From: Planctomycetota bacterium
Lineage (GTDB): Bacteria; Planctomycetota; Planctomycetia; Gemmatales; HRBIN36
Direction: 5' to 3'
Assembly: GCA_014584395.1 (NCBI GenBank)
Contig: JACTMY010000018.1
Span: forward strand, 404,342 to 468,341
Length of the DNA stretch: 64,000 bases
Shown: positions 27,194 to 36,459 of the stretch, one piece after another
Numbering within the stretch: the stretch's first letter is position 1
Layout: the number at the start of each line of letters is the position of its first letter
The notes under the pieces: generated by a model
Told to the model about the DNA's origin: nothing
What the model saw: only the letters and a program-made list of their open reading frames with translations
Databases searched by the model: none
Translations under genes and position numbers: made by a program

Positions 27194-29221
27194 ATGACCA
27201 CGCCGTTTCAGCTTGCCGCCCCCTTCCAGCCCTCGGGGGATCAGCCGCGTGCGATCCAGCAATTGGTGGATGGTTTGAAAGCGGAGCGCCCCGCCCAGAC
27301 GCTGCTCGGCGTCACCGGTTCGGGCAAGACCTTCACGATGGCGAACGTGATCGCCCAATGGGGCCGCCCGACATTGATCCTCAGCCACAACAAGACGCTC
27401 GCCGCCCAGCTTTATGGCGAGTTCAAGGAGTTCTTCCCCCACAACGCCGTCCGCTATTTCATCAGCTATTACGACTACTACCAGCCCGAAGCCTACATCC
27501 CCCAGCGCGACATCTACATCGAAAAGGATGCCTCGATCAACGAGGAAATCGATCGGCTGCGCCTGGCGGCCACCAGCGCCCTGGTCAGCCGGCCCGACGT
27601 CATCATCGTCGCCAGCATCTCCTGCATTTACGGCCTCGGCTCCCCCAGCGATTACAAGCGGATGATGATCCACGTCCGGCTAGGAGACATGATCGAGCGG
27701 CAAGACTTGCTGTTGCGCCTGATCGACATCCAATATGAACGCAACGACGCCGTGTTCCAAAGAGGCACCTTCCGGGTCCGAGGCGACGTCATCGAAGTCT
27801 GGCCCGCCTATGAGGAAATCGGCCTGCGGATCGAACTGTTTGGCGACGAGGTCGAACGTTTAAGTGTGATCAACCCCCTCACCGGCGAGGCGATCAAGGT
27901 CGAACAGGAACTCTACGTCTATCCCGCCAAACATTTCGTCACGCCCGATGAGCGCATCCGCGGCGCCGTCGAACGCATCCGGGATGAGCTGGACGCCCGG
28001 CTCAAACAGTTCCAGGAACAGGGCAAGCTGCTCGAAGCTCAGAGACTGGGCGCCAGGACGCGCTATGACATCGAAATGTTGCTCCAAGCGGGCCATTGTC
28101 CGGGCATTGAAAACTACAGCCGCCATCTCTCCGGCCGCCAGGCGGGGGAGCCTCCGGACACGCTGCTCAGCTTTTTCCCAGATGATTTCCTGATGATCAT
28201 CGACGAAAGCCACGTCACCGTGCCGCAGATTCGGGCCATGTACGGCGGCGACCACAGCCGCAAGCTGACCCTGGTCGAGCATGGCTTTCGGCTGCCCAGC
28301 GCCCTGGACAATCGGCCGCTGCGGTTTGATGAGTGGGAGAAATTCGCCAAGCGGGTGCTCTTCGTCTCGGCGACGCCGGGGCCGTATGAGTTGGAGCGTT
28401 CCGGCGGCGAGATCGTCGAACAGATCATCCGGCCAACGGGGCTGGTCGATCCCGTCCTCAGCGTGCGGCCGGCCCAGGGACAGGTGAAGGACCTGATCCA
28501 GGAAATTCGGCTCCGGGCCGAGCGGCGGGAGCGCGTCCTCGTCACCACGTTGACCAAACGCCTGGCCGAGGACCTCGCCGGCTACTTTCGCGACGCCGGC
28601 TTGCGCTGCAAATGGCTCCACTCCGAACTGGACGCCATCGAGCGCTGGCAGATTCTCCGCGAACTGCGCGAGGGGGCCTTCGACGTCCTGGTCGGCGTCA
28701 ACCTCCTGCGCGAGGGCTTGGACTTGCCCGAAGTCTCGCTCGTGGCCATTCTCGACGCGGACAAGGAAGGCTTCCTCCGCAGCACCACCTCCCTGATTCA
28801 GACCATCGGCCGCTCCGCGCGGCACGTGAACGCCGAGGTCATTCTTTATGCCGACCGCGTCACCGATTCGATGCAGCGGGCCATCGACGAAACCCAGCGC
28901 CGCCGGGAGATGCAGTTGGCCTACAACCGCGCGCATGGCATCACGCCGGAGTCGATCAAGAAAGCCATCCGTTCGGGGATCGACGAGGAGATCACCGCCC
29001 GTCAATTGGCCGAGAGTATCGTCACCGGTACGATGGAGGAACAGGTCGTGGTCACGCAGGAATGGCTGGAGGAGCTGCACGCCCAGATGCTCGCCGCCGC
29101 GGAGGAGCTGGATTTCGAACGGGCCGCCTTGCTGCGCGACCGCATCGCCAAACTCAAGGGCGAGAAAGTGGCCTCCCCTCAGACAAAAAAGCCGCGCCGC
29201 GGCCGCTCCCGGAAGGGTTAG
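27194..29221 (+). CDS. uvrB: Excinuclease ABC subunit UvrB
   Basis: Damage-verifying helicase of nucleotide excision repair, working with UvrA and UvrC. Walker A GVTGSGKT is at residues 39-46. The beta-hairpin region reads [12 protein letters not shown], the DEAD-like box is DESHVT, and helicase motifs V and VI ([23 protein letters not shown]) are intact. The C-terminal UVR motif (about 615-650) that recruits UvrC is present, followed by a short basic tail. Length 675 aa is normal. Neither uvrA nor uvrC is in the window. Confidence 0.98.
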   Translation: MTTPFQLAAPFQPSGDQPRAIQQLVDGLKAERPAQTLLGVTGSGKTFTMANVIAQWGRPTLILSHNKTLAAQLYGEFKEFFPHNAVRYFISYYDYYQPEAYIPQRDIYIEKDASINEEIDRLRLAATSALVSRPDVIIVASISCIYGLGSPSDYKRMMIHVRLGDMIERQDLLLRLIDIQYERNDAVFQRGTFRVRGDVIEVWPAYEEIGLRIELFGDEVERLSVINPLTGEAIKVEQELYVYPAKHFVTPDERIRGAVERIRDELDARLKQFQEQGKLLEAQRLGARTRYDIEMLLQAGHCPGIENYSRHLSGRQAGEPPDTLLSFFPDDFLMIIDESHVTVPQIRAMYGGDHSRKLTLVEHGFRLPSALDNRPLRFDEWEKFAKRVLFVSATPGPYELERSGGEIVEQIIRPTGLVDPVLSVRPAQGQVKDLIQEIRLRAERRERVLVTTLTKRLAEDLAGYFRDAGLRCKWLHSELDAIERWQILRELREGAFDVLVGVNLLREGLDLPEVSLVAILDADKEGFLRSTTSLIQTIGRSARHVNAEVILYADRVTDSMQRAIDETQRRREMQLAYNRAHGITPESIKKAIRSGIDEEITARQLAESIVTGTMEEQVVVTQEWLEELHAQMLAAAEELDFERAALLRDRIAKLKGEKVASPQTKKPRRGRSRKG

Positions 29222-29274
29222 AGATGGAAGCGGAGTCCATGTCAGAAGACAGGATGAGTGGTCAGCGCTGACTA

Positions 29275-29303
29275 TTTCAGGAAGGTCAGGTTCAGGGTAT
29301 AAT
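29275..29303 (+). promoter_or_regulatory. Promoter for the antitoxin-toxin pair, possibly leaderless
   Basis: TTTCAG (29275-29280) and a perfect TATAAT (29298-29303) are 17 bases apart. The antitoxin ATG at 29310 starts only 7 bases after the -10, about where RNA synthesis should begin, so the message may have no leader. Confidence 0.5.
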
Positions 29304-29309
29304 GGCAAC

Positions 29310-29546
29310 ATGACCAAAATCATTGAAGCCATTGTTCAGGGTGACACGCTCAAGCCGCTGCAAAAGCTAGGGCTGCCAGAGAATGAGCGCGTGTTGATCA
29401 CGGTCATGACCCTGTGCGATCGGCCTGCCGAGCGCGAAGAATCGTTTTATGAGGCTGCCATGCGGCTGGGGGCCATCGGCATCGCCAAGGACACGCCGCC
29501 AGACCTCAGCACCAATCCAGCCCATTTGAATGGTTTCGGCTCGTGA
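29310..29546 (+). CDS. Antitoxin-like protein (DUF104/AbrB-like)
   Basis: A 78-aa protein whose N-terminus MTKIIEAIVQGDTLKPLQKL, then LPENERVLITV, follows the DUF104 pattern of small antitoxins that pair with PIN toxins. The C-terminal half (about 40-78) would bind and inhibit the toxin. It overlaps the next gene by 4 bases (GTGA), the standard arrangement of toxin-antitoxin pairs. The reading frame stays open far upstream into uvrB, but the composition changes and the start is set by the promoter and the family N-terminus. Confidence 0.78.
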   Translation: MTKIIEAIVQGDTLKPLQKLGLPENERVLITVMTLCDRPAEREESFYEAAMRLGAIGIAKDTPPDLSTNPAHLNGFGS

Positions 29547-29965
29547 ATAGCGCAATGCTGATCGACACCGGCCCGCTGGTCGCCGTCCTGGCGGAACGCG
29601 ACATGCATCATTCCGTGTGTGTCGAAACTTTGAAAACGCTCCGCCCGCCGCTGGTAACTTCCTGGGCCGTGCTCACCGAAGTGACCTATTTATTACGGAA
29701 ACATCCTGAATCAATACAGGCTCTATTTCGGTTGCTTAATGAGAGTACGCTCCTCATACCACCGATAGACGCTTCAATGTCCCCTTGGCTAGCTCACTTC
29801 TTTACCCAGTACCACGATCAAGACCCACAGTTGGCCGATGCAACGCTTGTCTATTTACCGGAGCAACTGCAAATCCAACAAATTTTTACCCTTGATCGTC
29901 GACATTTTTCCATATTCCGATTCGGTAATGGTCATTCCTTTTCCTTGCTTCCAGCTCAACTTTAG
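29543..29965 (+). CDS. PIN domain ribonuclease toxin (VapC-like)
   Basis: A 140-aa PIN domain protein, expected to be a metal-dependent RNase. The acidic residues that hold the metal are visible as Asp8 (LIDTG), Glu46 (LTEVTYL), Asp99 (LADATLV) and Asp118 (TLDRRHF). The start is a GTG overlapping the antitoxin stop; an ATG four codons on (29555) is possible. The 3' half and the following 130 bases are visibly richer in A and T than the neighbours, which hints at acquisition from outside. Confidence 0.88.
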   Translation: MNSAMLIDTGPLVAVLAERDMHHSVCVETLKTLRPPLVTSWAVLTEVTYLLRKHPESIQALFRLLNESTLLIPPIDASMSPWLAHFFTQYHDQDPQLADATLVYLPEQLQIQQIFTLDRRHFSIFRFGNGHSFSLLPAQL

Positions 29966-30092
29966 TGAGTTTAGTTATCCATGAAATGACCTTTGTCGTG
30001 ACTCACGGCGGTTTACTACTCAAAATTTGATAACCCTTCGTAAGGCATAACTCTTTCTTTGTGGCTTCTCAGCGATTCATGAATAACATCCT

Positions 30093-30824
30093 TCAGCCCG
30101 GTTCGTGGTCGCGGCGGCGGGCGTTGGCGGCGTGGTGAGCGAGCCGGGTGGGTTCCGGCTGCCGATAGCCTCGGCTCAGGGCCAGCGTCCAGGCGACGGC
30201 GCTGGCCAGGTCGATGCGGTGCCCCACCGAGACGTAGATGGGCTTCACTTTTTGCCTCGTTCGCACCGCCATGCCGATCGTTTCCTGTTCCGCCCGATCA
30301 TCGAGCAGCGGCGCCTGGGAGCCAACCCGGACCGGCAGCGGCGCATGGCAGCCGATGAGCAGCGACTTGGCACAGCCCACCGTCGCCAAATCGAGCCACA
30401 AGCCGAGATGGCACGCCAGACCAAACCGCCGCGGATGGGCATACCCCTGACCATCCACCATGAGCAGGTCCGGCCGGTGGCGGAGTTGCCCCCACGCGGC
30501 AAGGATCGGCGGAGCTTCCCGAAAGGAGAGCAGTCCGGGGACATAGGGAAAGGCCACCCGCTCGGTGACCGCTGTCTGCTCGACCACGTCCCCATCGGGA
30601 AAACGAAGGACGACGACAGCCGCGTGCATCCAGGGAGAGAAGCGGTTGTACGAAATGTCCGCCCCGGCCACAAGCACGCCGTCTCGCAGCGGGAACGGCT
30701 CATGCCGCTGAATCCGCTGCGCCAGATCGCGCTGACATTCGACCGCTTCCTTGGGGGCCAGGTCCCAGCGATGCAGCGGCTTGATCCGCATGGAAAGAAA
30801 TGCCCGTCGTCTCGGCGCCGTCAC
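30093..30824 (-). CDS. nfi: Endonuclease V (deoxyinosine 3' endonuclease)
   Basis: Cuts DNA or RNA near deaminated adenine (inosine). With the GTG start the key residues are Asp56 in AGADIS, Tyr94-Glu103 in PYVPGLLSFREAPP, Asp124 in VDGQGYAHPRR, and the TVGCAKS block. Later GHRIDLASAVAW and GYRQPEPTRLAH complete the family pattern. The start is taken as the GTG at 30824 because it forms a GTGA overlap with the stop of the upstream gene; an in-frame ATG at 30791 gives a 232-aa form closer to the E. coli length. Translational coupling to an HTTM membrane protein is unexpected for a repair enzyme. Confidence 0.93.
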   Translation of the reverse strand: MTAPRRRAFLSMRIKPLHRWDLAPKEAVECQRDLAQRIQRHEPFPLRDGVLVAGADISYNRFSPWMHAAVVVLRFPDGDVVEQTAVTERVAFPYVPGLLSFREAPPILAAWGQLRHRPDLLMVDGQGYAHPRRFGLACHLGLWLDLATVGCAKSLLIGCHAPLPVRVGSQAPLLDDRAEQETIGMAVRTRQKVKPIYVSVGHRIDLASAVAWTLALSRGYRQPEPTRLAHHAANARRRDHEPG

Positions 30825-32167
30825 GAACGCAGGGAGCGTCCGTAAGCCCGGCATGGCCAATAAAAGACCGGCCCCAACAGCCACAGCGTCCGCAAACGCG
30901 GCAACAAGGCCCAGAAGATGGCCGCCCCTTGCCGGGTCGATCCGTTCGGCAGGACCAAGGTGCCCGCGGGGTGCGGTGCGGCCTGAGCGGCTTCCAGAAT
31001 CGTGATCTGATCCCAGGCGTCCACCGTCTTGAGCCAATGGGCCATGCGGACCTGGGCTTCCTTCTCGGGACTCATGTAAAACGTCATCTTCTTCGAACTG
31101 CCCAGGAGGCAGGACAGGAACCAGCGCATGCCCTCCGGTCGAATGAAGGACATGCAGCCCGTGAGCATGACATTGCCGAATGAAATCAAACCCATGAATA
31201 AACCGATCCCCGCATGGAGCAGGACGGCCCCGAAGAGCGTGATGGGCCGCCACCAGCGCGGCCAAATGATGAACGGAAACGCAATCTCGAAGGCCAGCGT
31301 GAAATAGCTGCCAAACAGACAAAACCACTGCCAAACGAAGTCTGGCGTGTGGGCCAGCCAATTCATGTTGAACAAGGCGAATTCGGGCGTGTTCATCGTG
31401 ATCCAACTGGCGTAGCCGCTCCACCAGGCCGGCCCTTGCAGCTTGGACACCCCGGCGCAAAAGTAGACGATGCACATGTGGATCTGCAGCAGCCGAATGG
31501 AGACGTTGATCATCCAATGAGGCCGCGGCGCCAACCCCTCCAGGACGTCGGCCGTGAACTGCCTGACGCCCTTGAGCCGGCGATAACGCCGCCAGACCTG
31601 ATCCAAGGAGAGCGCTGCCCCGGACGGGGCGATGGCCAGGTACAGCAAGATGAAAGCCAACATGCTGTCGATGCCAAACCAGACGATGTAGCCCCGATGG
31701 ACGAAGCTGATATGAGCCAACCAGGTTAGAATCGTGGCCGGGCGCGTGAACAACCCCAAGGTCATGCACATCATGCAGACCAGAAAGAAACCTTGCAGGA
31801 TCCACATCGCCGTGGGATCGGTAACCCAAAACCAAACAGAAAAGGGATACCACCTGGCCGTGTTGCGGCTAAACTGCCGCAGCTCCTCCGGCATGTTCGA
31901 GTCGAGCAGTTCCCGTTCCAACTTGTTGTGAAAGTCCATCCGCTCCTGGATCGCTTGCTGATCGACCCAGGCATGTGGGCCGATCAGGTCCATCAAGATG
32001 GGGTAACAGGTCAACTGAATGTAAAGGAGGATCACGCCCGTGCTGATGCGAATCACCGCCAAGGTCGCGGGGTCCGCCGGGGTGAACCAGAAGCGATTCC
32101 ACCCCTGGACCACTTCCTGGCCCGTTCTTCGAAGGTAAGCCAACCATGCCTGCAATAGGGTCTTCAT
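30821..32167 (-). CDS. HTTM domain membrane protein (vitamin K-dependent carboxylase-like)
   Basis: A 448-aa polytopic protein with about eight to ten helices. The pattern FWFTPADPATLAVIRISTGV, then GLFTRPATILTWLAHISFVHR, then IVYFCAGVSKLQGPAWWSG matches HTTM proteins, which are related to the membrane part of gamma-glutamyl carboxylase. Bacterial members have no settled function. The C-terminal 80 residues are soluble, with a further hydrophobic stretch near the end. It follows the gene at 32256 on the same strand and is coupled to endonuclease V downstream. Confidence 0.85.
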   Translation of the reverse strand: MKTLLQAWLAYLRRTGQEVVQGWNRFWFTPADPATLAVIRISTGVILLYIQLTCYPILMDLIGPHAWVDQQAIQERMDFHNKLERELLDSNMPEELRQFSRNTARWYPFSVWFWVTDPTAMWILQGFFLVCMMCMTLGLFTRPATILTWLAHISFVHRGYIVWFGIDSMLAFILLYLAIAPSGAALSLDQVWRRYRRLKGVRQFTADVLEGLAPRPHWMINVSIRLLQIHMCIVYFCAGVSKLQGPAWWSGYASWITMNTPEFALFNMNWLAHTPDFVWQWFCLFGSYFTLAFEIAFPFIIWPRWWRPITLFGAVLLHAGIGLFMGLISFGNVMLTGCMSFIRPEGMRWFLSCLLGSSKKMTFYMSPEKEAQVRMAHWLKTVDAWDQITILEAAQAAPHPAGTLVLPNGSTRQGAAIFWALLPRLRTLWLLGPVFYWPCRAYGRSLRS

Positions 32168-32255
32168 CGTTGCGTGACTGCCTTGTCGTTGAACCTCAAA
32201 CCGATCCACACGAAGGCGGTGGTTAACCCCATGGTCCACCGCTCATCGAACCCCA

Positions 32256-33332
32256 TCAGGGGTTGGGGGAACGGGGCGTCTCCATCGCCGGCGTCCGGGG
32301 CGGGATCATCCCGCCGCTGGATGCCGCTCCGGGCTGACGCTGCCCCCCCAGGATGCGCTGCTTTTCGGCCGCATTGTCGTCCCGCTCGATCACCGCCTGA
32401 AACTGCCTTGAGATCTCGAGCCGCGACAGCTTGGGATTAAGGAGCGTCGGGTCGTTCAGGATGGCCCTGCGAAACGGCGTCGGCAAGCCGAAGGTCTCCA
32501 GATGTTCGCCCAGCGCCGTCCGGCTTTTGTAATGAGGATTACCTTGGCGTTCGAGGTAGGGCACCAGGTCTTCCTGCACGATCATGGCGAAGAGGTCCTC
32601 GGCGTGGCGATAGATGAAACCGTCGCGCTCCGAACCTTCGCGTTTGCCCTGGAGGTCGTGTCTGCCGACAAAATAGATCTCGTAAAGGCGGGGATCGTCG
32701 TGCTTCATATTGATCTTGATGTCGTCGGGGGCCAGGATGCGGTGCGCCACTTTGTACAGATCCAGTCCGATGAGCGGCGAACCTTTCTCGTTGACCTGAT
32801 ATTTCTCCATGTGAGCGAGATGGCGCACATAGGAAGCGAAGCAGATTTGGCCGACGCGGGAAAACCGCACCACCATGCCGCGCGGATTGGGGACGCTGTT
32901 GGCCAGTTCGGGATGATTCGAATCGAAGGGAATTTGTTCCACGAAGAGGTTGAGGAGCAAGCCCGCCGCCAACTCGCGCTGAAACTGCATGCGAAAGGCG
33001 TAATCCTGCCGCCGCGGGAGTTCCTTCCAGCGAACCGACTCATCGGCATAGCGATAGCGAATCCACAGCAGGTCCGTCGGCCCAGGCTCGGGAGCATAGA
33101 AGCGATAGGCATTGATCAAGAACAGCGGCTCCAAGTAGGGTCGCACATAAGGCGTCAGGCGAACGATCGGCGGCGGCGCGGGGAATTGCGACGAACCCGC
33201 CGAGGTCACGATCACCAGAATGGCGAAGAAATGCCAGAGGATCAGGAGCGTCGCGATGCTCTTGATCCAGCCCGGAGGAGCGCCGGGGATGGCGTCGGTT
33301 TTCGTGGACGGTGGCGTTGCCGATGCACCCAT
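32256..33332 (-). CDS. Membrane-anchored partner of HTTM protein, unknown function
   Basis: A 358-aa protein with one strong membrane helix (about 25-48, IATLLILWHFFAILVIVTSAG) and a large soluble domain. The stretch YLEPLFLINAYRFYAPEPGP is typical of proteins encoded beside HTTM genes in planctomycetes. The C-terminus is a Gly/Pro/Arg-rich tail that looks disordered. It lies 88 bases before the HTTM gene on the same strand, so the two are probably an operon. An ATG at 33338 is an alternative start. Confidence 0.75.
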   Translation of the reverse strand: MGASATPPSTKTDAIPGAPPGWIKSIATLLILWHFFAILVIVTSAGSSQFPAPPPIVRLTPYVRPYLEPLFLINAYRFYAPEPGPTDLLWIRYRYADESVRWKELPRRQDYAFRMQFQRELAAGLLLNLFVEQIPFDSNHPELANSVPNPRGMVVRFSRVGQICFASYVRHLAHMEKYQVNEKGSPLIGLDLYKVAHRILAPDDIKINMKHDDPRLYEIYFVGRHDLQGKREGSERDGFIYRHAEDLFAMIVQEDLVPYLERQGNPHYKSRTALGEHLETFGLPTPFRRAILNDPTLLNPKLSRLEISRQFQAVIERDDNAAEKQRILGGQRQPGAASSGGMIPPRTPAMETPRSPNP

Positions 33333-33456
33333 GATCACGACCTTTCTCGCGCTCCTCGATCCTTGTCTCGCTCGCGGTTATCTTAATGGCAACCTGCCGA
33401 GGAAGGGAAGTCGAACTGGGCCGAACGATCGCCATTCATGGACGGAAAAGTAAAGG

Positions 33457-33507
33457 AAAACGGCCGCCCGATTGGCCCCGGCTTGAGCCGGCGCGACAGG
33501 GCGGCCG
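33457..33507 (-). terminator. Terminator of the ThuA-like gene
   Basis: CGGCCGCCC (33461-33469) pairs with GGGCGGCCG (33499-33507). Inside lies a second perfect hairpin, CCGGC-TTGA-GCCGG (33478-33491). On the minus strand the outer stem is followed by TTTTCCTTTACTTTTCC. Confidence 0.75.
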
Positions 33508-33525
33508 TGGTCGTGAACGATGCGC

Positions 33526-34473
33526 TTAATCGCTCTTGGCCTGCAGCAGGCGTGCTTGGGGAGTGACCTTGTCCATGTTGGGCGAGACATTCGCTTCGAC
33601 GCTTCCCATGGCCCAGGCCAGCCCGCCCATGAGGATGCGTTGGAAAAGCGGATTCGTCCAGACATCCTCGCGGTGCCCCATGGAAGTGTAGAAGACGCGA
33701 CCTTTGTGGTGCAGGCGCGCCCACGTCGCGGGAAAGCTGGGACGCTGATAATCCTTCCCCTTCATGCCCTCGTTCTCCTGCGCGAGGATGACGTGCAAGT
33801 CCGGAGCGAAATTTTTGAGGCTATACCACTCCTCATGCATGTCGAAGCTGTCGACCGGTTCCTGATCCGGCAGCTTAATCCCCGGAAAGTCCGGGCTGGT
33901 CACCCGCATGCGCGCCTTCTGCTGAGCGCCATGACTGATGAACTCTCCCCCCAGCATTTGGATATAGGGGTCCGGCTCGGGTTGATGGCGATAATCCCCG
34001 CTCTGATGGCCGGGCGAATGGAAGGTGTCGCTGGCACAATGGGAGCCGATGAAGCCCTTGCCTTGGGCGATGGCTTCAAGCAGCAACTTTTTCCCCTGGA
34101 CTGACATCGGCGGGGTCGCGTCCGTGCTCTTCTCAGCGGTCAAATCGCCCGTCGTGTAGAAAAAGAAGGCATCGAACTGCGGCAGATCGTCGTGATTGAA
34201 GATGCGGCCATCCTTGGTGCACACCACCTCGAACGCGTGCGCTTTGGCCAGGTCCATCACCACCTGATCCGCGTGGGAAATCTTTCCTTTCACCCCCAAG
34301 CGGCCTTTCTCGCCGCCAAGCTGCAGATTGACCACATCATGCTGAAAACCCTGCGACCGGGTGTAAAACAGCAGTTTTTTCTTGGCCAGAGGCAAGGCTT
34401 CGCCCTGCTGCCAAGGCCACAAAGCCAATCCCGTCAAGCCCGCGCTGCTCAGCAACCAATCTCGTCGATTCAT
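33526..34473 (-). CDS. ThuA-like domain protein, probably Tat-exported
   Basis: A 315-aa protein. MNRRDWLLSSAGLTGLALWP is a twin-arginine-type signal. The mature part is the ThuA (trehalose-utilisation) fold related to class I glutamine amidotransferases: KKLLFYTRSQGFQHDVV, then FDAFFFYTTGDL, then GKGFIGSHCASDTFH and GRVFYTSMGHREDVW. The Cys in GSHCASD sits near the nucleophile position of amidotransferase-like folds. In planctomycetes such proteins are usually secreted and linked to polysaccharide use, but the substrate is not known. GGAG lies upstream of the ATG at 34473. Confidence 0.85.
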   Translation of the reverse strand: MNRRDWLLSSAGLTGLALWPWQQGEALPLAKKKLLFYTRSQGFQHDVVNLQLGGEKGRLGVKGKISHADQVVMDLAKAHAFEVVCTKDGRIFNHDDLPQFDAFFFYTTGDLTAEKSTDATPPMSVQGKKLLLEAIAQGKGFIGSHCASDTFHSPGHQSGDYRHQPEPDPYIQMLGGEFISHGAQQKARMRVTSPDFPGIKLPDQEPVDSFDMHEEWYSLKNFAPDLHVILAQENEGMKGKDYQRPSFPATWARLHHKGRVFYTSMGHREDVWTNPLFQRILMGGLAWAMGSVEANVSPNMDKVTPQARLLQAKSD

Positions 34474-35042
34474 GATGAGGAATGCTCCATGGAGGAAACG
34501 GAAGGCGAGTCTCTTCCCTATCCTCTGCATTTCCTCGCGCTAGTGCAAGCAAATCCTGCCCTGCCTCGCCCTGACTTGAGCGGGGTAGGCAAAAGGACTC
34601 GTTCGACCATGGTCACCTAAACAGAGAAAACCGAATGCCCCTTGGCCGGATTGAACAGGCCGCGGACAGCTTGTCTGCACTTGCGTGAATGCGCGCCCCC
34701 GCCCGCAGGCTGCTCGGTGACATACCGTTGTCACAGGGGGCAGCCGAAAGGATGGATGGAGCGAATCCATCAGGCGGTCTGAGCGGTAAAGGCGACGAGT
34801 CACTGACGTAAAGAAGTGGAGAGCCGCGCTCGCGCGGGGTGGATTTGTTGGTGGACCAATCTTTAACAGAGGGTTGATGCGTGGAAGTGCGCCCCGTGCT
34901 GGCGCTTGGGGCTTGCAATGCAGTTTTCACGCACCCACCCCCCTCCCGTAAAACGATCACTTCGATGGGGTCATCTTCGACGCATGGTTCTATGAAGCAA
35001 TGTTTACGGCGACGGAGTCAGTCGCGGCGTCGTCTGAGCGTT
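34474..35042. other. Long intergenic region with tandem hairpins
   Basis: About 570 bases with no convincing gene; a 115-codon minus-strand frame (34613-34960) is Ser/Pro-rich and has no ribosome binding site or family resemblance. Two small hairpins stand side by side: GTGACA (34717-34722) with TGTCAC (34729-34734), and GATGGA (34755-34760) with TCCATC (34766-34771). A structured RNA is possible but unproven. Confidence 0.4.
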
Positions 35043-35927
35043 TCACACGCCCATGATGTTGTAGCCACAGTCGACATAGAGAATTTGTCCCGTGACGGCG
35101 GAGGCCAGGGGGCTGCAGAGGAAGAGCGTGGCGTGGGCGACTTCCTCGGCGGTGATGGGCCGCGGCAGGGGGCTTTTCTCCCGGGCATGTTCGATCATCT
35201 GGAAGATGTCGCCGATGCCCTTGGCAGCCCGGGAGGCGTAAGGCCCGGCGGAGATGGCGTTGACGCGGATGCCGAATTCCCGGCCATAATGGAAGGCAAG
35301 CTGCTTGGTGTCGATCTGCAGGGCGGACTTGGCGGTGGACATGCCGCCGCCGTAATGGGGGACGACGCGTTCGCCGCCCAGATAGGTGAGGCTGACGACG
35401 GAACCGCCGCCGGGCCGATGGGCCATCATCGGAGCGAACGCCCGCAGCATGCCCGTGAGGGAATAGGCGCTGATGGATATGGCTTCCAAATAGGCCTTGC
35501 GGCTGGTTTGCGCCTGGCTGTTCTTGATCTCGCGGCTGAAGGCGACGGAATGGATCATGATGTCCACGTGCGGGGTGAGCTGCTTGACCTGCTCGGCGCA
35601 GCCATGGATAGTGAAGTCGCCATACTTGGCATAGCGGCGGTCGGTGCGGGTTTTCTCGTCGACGTCTTCCATGGCATCGAAGGAGACGTCGCAGGGGATG
35701 ACCTTTTCGACTTTCAGCTCGGTCTTGCCATCTGGGAGGAGGCGGGCCTCGCGATCCATGTCCCGTTCGAGGAAGCTTTCGACGATGCCGACGACACGGG
35801 GGTGGCAGGAGAAGATGATCTTGGCCCCGGCGGCCTGGAGCGTTTTCGCGATGAACCAGGCGAAGCTCTCGTTGTCGCCGACGCCGGTGATGAGGGCCAC
35901 CTGTCCAGTCAGATCAATGGGAATCAT
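35043..35927 (-). CDS. fabI: Enoyl-[acyl-carrier-protein] reductase FabI, plant/chlamydia type
   Basis: NADH-dependent reductase for the last step of each fatty acid elongation round. The N-terminal GVGDNESFAWFIAK is the nucleotide-binding loop. The active site shows Tyr182 in LTYLGGERVVP and Tyr192 with Lys200 in HYGGGMSTAK. The spacing Tyr-x7-Lys and the GGG insertion match plant plastid and chlamydial FabI, not the E. coli Tyr-x6-Lys form, as does the long insertion at about 55-110 (REARLLPDGKTELKVEKV and onward). The C-terminus YVDCGYNIMGV is also of that type. Length 294 aa. Expected target of triclosan-like inhibitors, by family. Confidence 0.95.
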   Translation of the reverse strand: MIPIDLTGQVALITGVGDNESFAWFIAKTLQAAGAKIIFSCHPRVVGIVESFLERDMDREARLLPDGKTELKVEKVIPCDVSFDAMEDVDEKTRTDRRYAKYGDFTIHGCAEQVKQLTPHVDIMIHSVAFSREIKNSQAQTSRKAYLEAISISAYSLTGMLRAFAPMMAHRPGGGSVVSLTYLGGERVVPHYGGGMSTAKSALQIDTKQLAFHYGREFGIRVNAISAGPYASRAAKGIGDIFQMIEHAREKSPLPRPITAEEVAHATLFLCSPLASAVTGQILYVDCGYNIMGV

Positions 35928-36008
35928 GCTTGCTCTCGTTCAAGGATCAGATAAAAACGGGGACATCGGATCACACGTCATTATCCGGACCAGGCGCGGG
36001 GAGACAAG

Positions 36009-36428
36009 ATGGCAGCGGTTCGCGTGGCCGTGGGCATCGTTCGCCAGGGGGAGCGGTTCCTGGTCGGCGAGAGGCAGCCGGGGCAGGCGCTGCCGGGTTA
36101 CGCGGAGTTCCCCGGCGGGAAGCTTCATCCAGATGAAAGTCCAAAAGCGGGCGTGCTGCGGGAAATCGCGGAGGAAACGGGATTGGCGGCGGAAACGGGC
36201 CATTGGACGATGGAAGTGGAGCACATCTACCCGCATGGCCACTGTCTGATCACGTTTGTGGAATGCCGCTGCGATGATCGCCGGGAGCCGCGACCGCCGT
36301 TTCGCTGGTTGACGTTGAGCGAAGTGGAGGCGCTGCGTTTTCCGGAAGGGAACGCGGCCATGTGGGAGCGCTATCGGCGGGAACGCATCGGCGGACAAGG
36401 CAACGCCTCACCCCGCGATGCGGAGTGA
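36009..36428 (+). CDS. Nudix hydrolase (MutT-like)
   Basis: A 139-aa enzyme with a complete Nudix box at residues 37-58 (GKLHPDESPKAGVLREIAEETG with all signature positions). PGYAEFPGGK and the overall length fit the MutT/8-oxo-dGTP type, which cleanses oxidised nucleotides, but substrate cannot be fixed by sequence. An inverted repeat, CGCCTCAC (36404-36411) with GTGAGGCG (36425-36432), covers the stop codon and may act as a transcript end, though no T-run follows. Confidence 0.88.
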   Translation: MAAVRVAVGIVRQGERFLVGERQPGQALPGYAEFPGGKLHPDESPKAGVLREIAEETGLAAETGHWTMEVEHIYPHGHCLITFVECRCDDRREPRPPFRWLTLSEVEALRFPEGNAAMWERYRRERIGGQGNASPRDAE

Positions 36429-36459
36429 GGCGAGCGTCGGTCGATAAAGCGGATCGAGG

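Noticed and set aside
28848..29309. Upstream extension of the antitoxin frame into uvrB
   Set aside because: The frame lies inside uvrB, the composition is atypical, and the antitoxin family starts at MTKIIEA.
30825..31853. Upstream part of the open frame containing endonuclease V
   Set aside because: It is antiparallel shadow sequence under the HTTM gene in another frame; real homology starts only at about 30791.
34613..34960. 115-codon minus-strand frame in the long gap
   Set aside because: Ser/Pro/Arg-rich, lacks a ribosome binding site, and resembles chance frames in high-GC DNA.
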